Origin: Ariolimax columbianus
Taxonomy: Eukaryota > Mollusca > Gastropoda > Stylommatophora > Arionidae
DNA: 64,000 bases
Reading direction: 5' to 3'
NCBI GenBank assembly: GCA_036924085.1
Contig: JAVGWX010000004.1
Coordinates: 15,961,454-16,025,453, forward strand
Below are positions 58,627 through 64,000 of the stretch, piece by piece. Made by a program: the position numbers and the translations under genes. Positions within the stretch are counted from its first letter, which is position 1, and every line of letters begins with the position of its first letter. Below the pieces are notes generated by a model, which saw nothing but the letters and a program-made list of their open reading frames with translations, searched no databases and was not told the origin of the DNA.

Positions 58627-61600
58627 ATGCACGGGGCCGCAAGCCTAACAAAACAGTGCAACGTAAATCACAGTATGATGGCAGTACAACCTATTAGAAA
58701 AACGTATGGCGCTCATCCTGAGGAGTCCCGCCAGGCAGCGATAGCGCCGGGCCCCACGCCTCGAAGGGGCCCACCCTTGACTACTGGTGGTCACCCACCC
58801 ATGTGTCGTGGAGTCAAGGCACATGGCTATGGGGCAACGTCTATTGGCCAAAACCTCAAGACCCTCAAAATACTACAGTGGAATGCGGAGGGAGTCATTA
58901 ACAAAAAACTTTCCCTAACACACCACCTGCATGAAGGTAAGATTGACGTGGCATGTATCCAGGAAACGCACCTCAACAATAACCATAAATTCTCAATCAG
59001 AGGATACCAGACCTTCCGTCTAGATAGAGAAGGCCACAAAGGAGGGGTCCTGATACTGACCAGAAACAGCATACCGAGTAGCGCGGTACCTGTCAATCAC
59101 ACCGGACAAGCAGAAATTGTAGGAGTTGACATAATGGCTCAAGAGACGAAGCTCCGCATTTTCAATCTGTACGGACCACCAAACAGAGACCTATCGCTCT
59201 CGAGTATGGAGGTCAGAGACTCCAACTGCATAGTAGTTGGAGATTTCAACAGCCACTCGGAGAGATGGGGATACTCTGACACAGACAGCAGAGGTGACGA
59301 AGTGGAAGATTGGGAGATAGATGCAAATCTCTCCCTAATCAATAGGCCGGAGGATAGCCCTAGCTTCTATTCAAGAACATGGCATACCACCTCGACTCCA
59401 GATTTGGCCTTCTCCACACAGGACATACACTATAAAATAGACCGCCAGGTGCTAAACCAACTGGCAGGTAGCGACCACAGGCCGATCAGGCTAACCATTG
59501 ACATGGAAGTAGGCCCACAGGAAACAAAACCGCTCCCACGTTGGAATTACAAACGAGCCGACTGGGACAGATTTGCAATCCTGACAGATGGGCTGTGTGA
59601 AACCATCAACACACGAAACACCAAAATGAAGCCCATGGTAGAGAGCCTAAGCAAGGCAATAATGCAAGCCGCCACTGAAACCATCCCAAGAGGAGCTAGG
59701 AAAAACTATAAGCCCTACTGGAATGATGAGTTACAGAAAGTGGAAGATGCAGTAACAAATGCTAGGAACATGGCAGAACGAGAAAAATCCATGGAGGCAA
59801 ACATCGCCCTCAAAGCCGCCGCGGCGAAGTACAAACACACTCTCAAGCAAACAGCAAGAGAAAGTTGGAAAAATAAAACGGAAAGTTTAAACCTGGACAA
59901 AGAAGGGAATAAGCTATGGAAGCTAGTCAGAGCCATGAATGACGAAACCCCGTCAAATAAACAAATTACTATCAAGCAGGGCGAGAACTTGATCACAGGT
60001 AAGAAAGCCGCAAACGCCTTTGTCGATCACTATGCCAGAGCAAACCACATCGAGGTCCCTGCAGATAAGCATACAGACATTAGCGAAGAGCTAAAGGGAC
60101 ACGAAAACATAAATACGGCTCCTGAAGAGCACATGATGGCCAAACTAACAATGCGCGAAATGGAAGAGGCTATGAGAACACTAAAGAAAAGGAAATCTCC
60201 CGGAAAAGACGGGATAAGAAACGAAATGCTGATGGGGCTGGGCCAAACAGCGAAGAAAAAACTACTATCAGTCCTGAACCAAAGCTGGAAAAGGGGTATT
60301 GTACCCCAGGCATGGAAAGATGTAATACTGGTACCAGTACCAAAAACAGGAAAGGACAAAACAGATCCAAATGGATACAGGCCCATAAGCCTACTGAGCT
60401 GTGTCGGCAAGCTGATGGAACGGATGATAAACACCAGACTGATGTGGCATCTGGAAGAAAAACGAATACTAATTCCACAGCAAGCCGGCTTTAGACAGCA
60501 CAGATCCACTGAGGACCAGGTCATCCTCATAGCCCAGGAGATAGAAGATGCCTACCAGGCACAGAAACACACAGTAGCTGTTTGGGTGGATCTGGAAAAG
60601 GCATTTGACAAAGTCTGGAAGGATGGACTTAGAGTCAAGCTAAGAAGAAGTGATGTCTGTGGGAAGATGTACAAGTGGATCAACCACTACCTCAAACAAA
60701 GAACGGCCAGAGTCCACGTACAAGGGCAGATGAGCAAAAAGGTGACACTCGAGCAGGGAGTACCCCAAGGGGGAGTATTGTCACCCACACTCTTCCTTGT
60801 ATATATAAACGATATTACAGAGAATATACCAAGAAGAGTCCATAGCTCAATGTTTGCAGACGATCTGGCTATGTGGACCTCTGAAAAGAATCTCACCATA
60901 GCAAGAAATCGGATGCAGACGGCCCTAACATCGCTGGAAGAGTGGGCGAACTCATGGCTGGTCAAAATAAACGAGGAGAAAACCACGTGCACAATATTCT
61001 CGCTCTCATTAAAACCTCAAAGTACCAAATTAAGCCTAAATGGCAAAATCCTGCAGCCAAACGACAACCCAACCTATCTGGGAGTCACATTTGATCGGCG
61101 CATGACATGGAAAAGTCAGATCGAGAGAAACCGAATGAAAGCCAGAGAAAGAATGGCGATCATGAGGAAACTTGCTGGCACAAGCTGGGGAGCAGACGAA
61201 GGCATACTAAAGAAACTGTACACTGGAAGAGTGAGACCAGTTCTCGAGTATGGCATTGCGGCATGGACAACAGCAGCGAAGGCGAACTTCGATAAAGTTA
61301 ACAAACTTCAAAACCAAGCCATGAGAATTATAACAGGTGGCATGAAGTCAACGCCAATTGTAGAACTTGAAAAGCTTACAAAACTGCAATCCATGACCGA
61401 CAGAAGAGACTGCAGAGCCCAGCTGCAGTCAGAGAAACTCCGAAGACTGACGGACCACCCAATGTACCAGAGACTAAACAATTTGGGAACTGGGAAACTA
61501 AAGCGGAGAAACTTTGCAGAAATAGCCAAAGCAAAGATGCACGAAGATCCCATAAACGCACTAACAACACCAAAACCCATCACTACTGTACGAAAACCTA

Positions 61601-62598
61601 CTTGGAGGCAGGATATATTTCCAGAGGTGGTAGAAAATATACCAGGTATTGCAAACAAAAACTGCCAGACTGAAAAAGAAAGGAGAGACACTACCCTAAG
61701 CTTCATAACGAAAAGCTACCCAAGCATGGACTGGACCCATGCATACACCGACGGTTCTGTAACAAACACTACACAGAACGGAGGGGCAGGAGCATTCCTG
61801 AACCTACCAAATGGCAGACAAATAACTCTGTCATTCGCTACTGGTAAGTACACAAGCAATTTCAGAGCGGAGGCAGAGGCACTGAGGGCGGCAGTGGAAG
61901 AAATGGTAACACACAGTGAAAATGAGAGCCATATAGTCCTGCTGACAGATGCTCTCGCCGTAGTCACAGCGCTAAAAAGCCAGAAAAACACTGAGCTTAA
62001 TGACTTAAGAGCAGCACTATGCAAACTGTGCCAGCAGTCCGCACCAAAAAGGGTAGTGGTACAGTGGGTTCCGTCACACTGCAACATCCAAGGCAACGAG
62101 GAGGCAGACAGACTGGCAAAAGAAGGTGCAAGGCTACCACAAACAGATACCAGTATCACGTACGAAGAGTCAAAACGGCTTATCAAAGCCAGGTACATGA
62201 CCAAATGGGAAACCGAACATACTGGTTACACCAAAAACGATGCCTATTACCAGTTGAACCGAAGAGAGCAGGTCGTTGTCTTCAGACTTCGCACTGGCCA
62301 CAACAGACTGAGGTACCACCTATTCAACAAATTGAAGATAGGGTGTACCGACGAATGCCCGTGCGGTACTGGTAAAATGACCACTGAACATCTGCTGCAG
62401 AACTGCCCGACATACGAGGATCAGAGAGAGCAGATGTGGCCATTGCCAGTGGAACTGCAAGACAAGCTCTATGGTAGTGGCGAGAGTCTCAGGATGACCG
62501 CCGCTTTTTTCGAAAAAAATAATGGTTACTGTCTGACTGTGTACGCAGAAGAAGAAGAAGAAGATCCCTCATCACTGAATGTTGAGACCAATGCTTGA
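58627..62598 (+). CDS. LINE C ORF2: endonuclease, reverse transcriptase and RNase H (I-like clade)
   Basis: 1323 codons without a stop. Residues 80-290 are an apurinic-type endonuclease: QWNAEGV (N86), IQETHL (E113), VGDFNSH (D206, N208), GSDHRPI (D283, H284). Residues 520-750 are the RT: SPGKDGI 524-530, YRPISLL 584-590, QAGFRQHRST 619-628, VDLEKAFDKVW with D655, GVPQGGVLSPTLF 711-723, FADDLAMW with D745/D746. RNase H: YTDGS (D1042), AEAEAL (E1082/E1084), LLTDALAV (D1108), VPSHCNIQGNEEADRLAK (H1151, D1161). A cysteine/histidine knuckle (C1240, C1244, C1246, H1255, C1260) closes the protein. All catalytic residues are present, so the enzyme may be functional. The start is uncertain: residues 1-75 precede the endonuclease and a methionine at 17 is an alternative. 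Other copies stop at VDV; here one extra base shifts the frame, so the ORF reads through the GAA tail (EEEEE) and 11 residues of flanking DNA. Confidence 0.9.
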   Translation: MHGAASLTKQCNVNHSMMAVQPIRKTYGAHPEESRQAAIAPGPTPRRGPPLTTGGHPPMCRGVKAHGYGATSIGQNLKTLKILQWNAEGVINKKLSLTHHLHEGKIDVACIQETHLNNNHKFSIRGYQTFRLDREGHKGGVLILTRNSIPSSAVPVNHTGQAEIVGVDIMAQETKLRIFNLYGPPNRDLSLSSMEVRDSNCIVVGDFNSHSERWGYSDTDSRGDEVEDWEIDANLSLINRPEDSPSFYSRTWHTTSTPDLAFSTQDIHYKIDRQVLNQLAGSDHRPIRLTIDMEVGPQETKPLPRWNYKRADWDRFAILTDGLCETINTRNTKMKPMVESLSKAIMQAATETIPRGARKNYKPYWNDELQKVEDAVTNARNMAEREKSMEANIALKAAAAKYKHTLKQTARESWKNKTESLNLDKEGNKLWKLVRAMNDETPSNKQITIKQGENLITGKKAANAFVDHYARANHIEVPADKHTDISEELKGHENINTAPEEHMMAKLTMREMEEAMRTLKKRKSPGKDGIRNEMLMGLGQTAKKKLLSVLNQSWKRGIVPQAWKDVILVPVPKTGKDKTDPNGYRPISLLSCVGKLMERMINTRLMWHLEEKRILIPQQAGFRQHRSTEDQVILIAQEIEDAYQAQKHTVAVWVDLEKAFDKVWKDGLRVKLRRSDVCGKMYKWINHYLKQRTARVHVQGQMSKKVTLEQGVPQGGVLSPTLFLVYINDITENIPRRVHSSMFADDLAMWTSEKNLTIARNRMQTALTSLEEWANSWLVKINEEKTTCTIFSLSLKPQSTKLSLNGKILQPNDNPTYLGVTFDRRMTWKSQIERNRMKARERMAIMRKLAGTSWGADEGILKKLYTGRVRPVLEYGIAAWTTAAKANFDKVNKLQNQAMRIITGGMKSTPIVELEKLTKLQSMTDRRDCRAQLQSEKLRRLTDHPMYQRLNNLGTGKLKRRNFAEIAKAKMHEDPINALTTPKPITTVRKPTWRQDIFPEVVENIPGIANKNCQTEKERRDTTLSFITKSYPSMDWTHAYTDGSVTNTTQNGGAGAFLNLPNGRQITLSFATGKYTSNFRAEAEALRAAVEEMVTHSENESHIVLLTDALAVVTALKSQKNTELNDLRAALCKLCQQSAPKRVVVQWVPSHCNIQGNEEADRLAKEGARLPQTDTSITYEESKRLIKARYMTKWETEHTGYTKNDAYYQLNRREQVVVFRLRTGHNRLRYHLFNKLKIGCTDECPCGTGKMTTEHLLQNCPTYEDQREQMWPLPVELQDKLYGSGESLRMTAAFFEKNNGYCLTVYAEEEEEDPSSLNVETNA
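62549..62562 (+). repeat. (GAA)n tail of LINE C
   Basis: Short GAA tail immediately before the right target duplication. Longer GAA tails end the copies at 55000 and, in worn form, at 6460. Confidence 0.85.
62563..62574 (+). repeat. Target-site duplication GATCCCTCATCA, right copy
   Basis: Matches 55397-55408 exactly; LINE B minus-strand homology resumes beyond it. Confidence 0.85.
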
Positions 62599-63205
62599 AG
62601 CGGTTCATTGTTACAAGCTCTAGTCCATTTACTTTGATCACATAGTTGATTCTTTCAGTATTATTTTTTCATCAAATTTGTCTTTTCTGCGTTATCTCCA
62701 AGCCATACCCCTGTGCTGTTACATCCAGTCTTTGGATCAATTACCGAAGTTCAGTCTACGATCCTGCCAGTCCGTCAATGCCATCCACAAAGCGTAAGTT
62801 GGTAACGGTTCTATCCCCTATCTTTACGGTGACAACATGATATTTAATGGCGTCATTAATAATTGTTTCTATGAATATATTGAAGAGTGTCGGAGAGAAT
62901 ATACATTCTTGTTTTACGCCGACAAATGTGCGGAATCATTCACTGATTTTTCAATCCACAAAAACTGCGCTTGTGTCCTTATCATACAGATTCTCGATAA
63001 CTCTCACAATGACGCTGTTGATGTTATACATCTTCATTGGTGCCCATAGAGAATCATGCCAGATTCTTTCAAACGCTTTTTTAAAGTCAACAAACACATG
63101 GGATAATTGTTGATGGTGTTCCAAATACTTCCCGTTTAGTATTCGTAGATTGAAGATCTGCTCGTTCGTGATTCTTCTGGTTCGCAAATCTGCTACCGAG
63201 TTCCA

Positions 63206-63481
63206 TATTCGGTGAAAATAGTTGAAATCGAATCTGGTATTTTAAATCCTGGCGTTAGCATTTTAGTCTGGTTCTCCGTCTTTATCGGAGCTACTTCTGA
63301 CATGAAACATGGCGCACTTAATCAAATTGGGTTCATTTGTTATTTATATATTTTCATTTCTTTTGTTTTGTTAACATTGATCCGCGATTCCCATTACTGA
63401 TTCATGCTTCATATGTTAGTCTGTCAATCTTTCTTTCTGTTGCCTGTTGCTTATGAGACAATATATACATAATAATCATCA
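63206..63481. other. Unassigned sequence
   Basis: Nothing recognised. The 5' border of the LINE B copy is near 63205. Confidence 0.5.
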
Positions 63482-63610
63482 GGTGCGATGCCGGTTGGCG
63501 TCGGTGATCATGGAACTTCATCCATTTCTATCACGTGTGTCGTTTACCAACACTCTGTTGTTGATTGTCGCCCATGCCATTCTCTTAGATTGCCCAGCAT
63601 CTTTTCTCTC
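63482..63610 (+). repeat. Interspersed repeat family Y, copy 2
   Basis: GATGCCGGTTGGCGTCGGTG then ATCATGGAACTTCATCCATT and ACGTGTGTCGTTTACCAAC match 10530-10640. Like copy 1 it is followed by a pyrimidine-rich stretch. Confidence 0.7.
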
Positions 63611-63697
63611 GACCTTCCTCTGTCTCTCTTTCCTGCTATCTTTCCCGTTGTCACGGCCCAAAAAAAGGATGACTGCTTTGTTCTGAACCTTGCAATA

Positions 63698-63935
63698 AGT
63701 TGTCTTTGTGTGTGTGCCTCCTCGAGAACTGTATCATTAGACTTCTTTGTCTTTGTGTGTGTGCCTCCTCGAGAACTGTATCATTAGACTTCTTTGTCTT
63801 TGTGTGTGTGCCTCCTCGAGAACTGTATCATTAGACTTCTTTGTCTTTGGGTGTGTGCCTCCTCGAGAACTGTATCATTAGACTTCTTTGTCTTTGTGTG
63901 TGTGCCTCCTCGAGAACTGTATCATTAGTCTTCTT
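63698..63935 (+). repeat. 47-bp minisatellite, about 5 copies
   Basis: Unit TTCTTTGTCTTTGTGTGTGT plus GCCTCCTCGAGAACTGTATC plus ATTAGAC, nearly identical between units. 63936-64000 beyond it is unassigned. Confidence 0.95.
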
Positions 63936-64000
63936 TACAGTCATTGGGATCCCCAGCATTCTTTTGTAAAACAATATTTCAGTTGCTTCCAAAGATCTAT

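Larger units (their letters stand above)
55409..62562 (+). mobile_element. Chimeric 18S rRNA-LINE C retrotransposed unit (7.15 kb)
   Basis: Everything between the two GATCCCTCATCA copies behaves as one insertion into LINE B. Parts in order: a GC-rich leader (55409-55884), 18S rRNA sequence (55885-57048), tandem 18S-junction repeats (56996 to about 57530), a further non-coding leader, the 1323-codon ORF, and a short (GAA)n tail (62549-62562). The 12-bp duplication and 3' tail are hallmarks of target-primed reverse transcription. All parts have the same orientation, consistent with one RNA template or with a template switch onto rRNA. The GC content of the first 1.7 kb is far above that of the surroundings. 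Confidence 0.8.
53586..63205 (-). mobile_element. LINE B copy, 5'-truncated, interrupted by two LINE C insertions
   Basis: Three minus-strand pieces are collinear. Piece 1 (63205-62563): RTRRITNEQIFNLRILNGKY, SHVFVDFKKAFERIWHDSLW, then a damaged NLRFVDGIDGLAGS and VIKVNGLEL. Piece 2 (55408-55001): DEGSKPEILARIAQTRAAIE, MDVKCFTRLLDITFKDSITN, HGKRKRGRSRQPREDNIHEW. Piece 3 (53729-53586): NLRHEEALKATLNREGERDC, GYPNDLKRSRHELN, ending in a GAACTGAACTGA tail. Together they run from RT motif A to the 3' end as in 45300-46540. The gaps are filled exactly by the two LINE C insertions with target duplications. Confidence 0.85.

Noticed and set aside
63206..63240. Target duplication (GAAAAT) around the whole minus-strand LINE B copy
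   Set aside because: Only six bases match between the 3' flank near 53580 and the 5' flank near 63216, and the 5' border is imprecise.

Overview
The window looks like AT-rich, repeat-saturated nuclear DNA of an invertebrate, most likely a gastropod mollusc. The reasons are a 1.16-kb piece of mollusc-type 18S rRNA, RTE-like, CR1-like and I-like LINEs, mariner fragments, many minisatellites and several kilobases of tetranucleotide repeats. It is eukaryotic: there are no operons or ribosome binding sites, and host coding sequence appears only as short possible exons with GT/AG borders. The species cannot be named from the sequence.

Layout. 0-18 kb: broken LINE reverse transcriptases (one partly turned into minisatellites), tRNA-derived SINE pieces, mariner 5' halves, a possible amidated neuropeptide exon (4693-4919, minus), a decayed RTE-like LINE of about 3.2 kb (11935-15185, 'LINE A'), and a possible terminal exon (16979-17207, minus). 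18-30 kb: a palindromic mariner, decayed LINEs including a CR1-like one, 46-bp and 26-bp minisatellites, and a signal-peptide exon (25765-25966). 30-42 kb: a TRIM-like pair of direct repeats, CATA/TATC arrays, a decayed transposon-like gene (35.6-36.5 kb) and a 39-bp minisatellite with higher-order structure. 42-47 kb: a LINE A copy split by a near full-length LINE B, with a 13-bp target duplication. 49-52 kb: a TATA box and signal-peptide exon followed by a possible intron filled with a 1.5-kb CATA/CATCCCAA array.

53-63 kb is the most striking part. A minus-strand LINE B copy has been hit twice by I-like RNase H LINEs ('LINE C'). The first insertion is a 5'-truncated copy (53730-55000, 11-bp target duplication). 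The second is a 7.15-kb chimera (55409-62562, 12-bp target duplication) made of a GC-rich leader, 18S rRNA residues from about 78 to 1170, three tandem units that each repeat an 18S segment and carry a GGGTCTAAT/ATTAGACCC hairpin, a long leader, and an intact 1323-codon endonuclease-RT-RNase H ORF ending in a (GAA)n tail. The unit looks like a retrotransposed rRNA-LINE fusion, either from a LINE once resident in rDNA or from template switching during reverse transcription.

No complete host gene is visible. The only long open ORF that is not low-complexity is that of LINE C.
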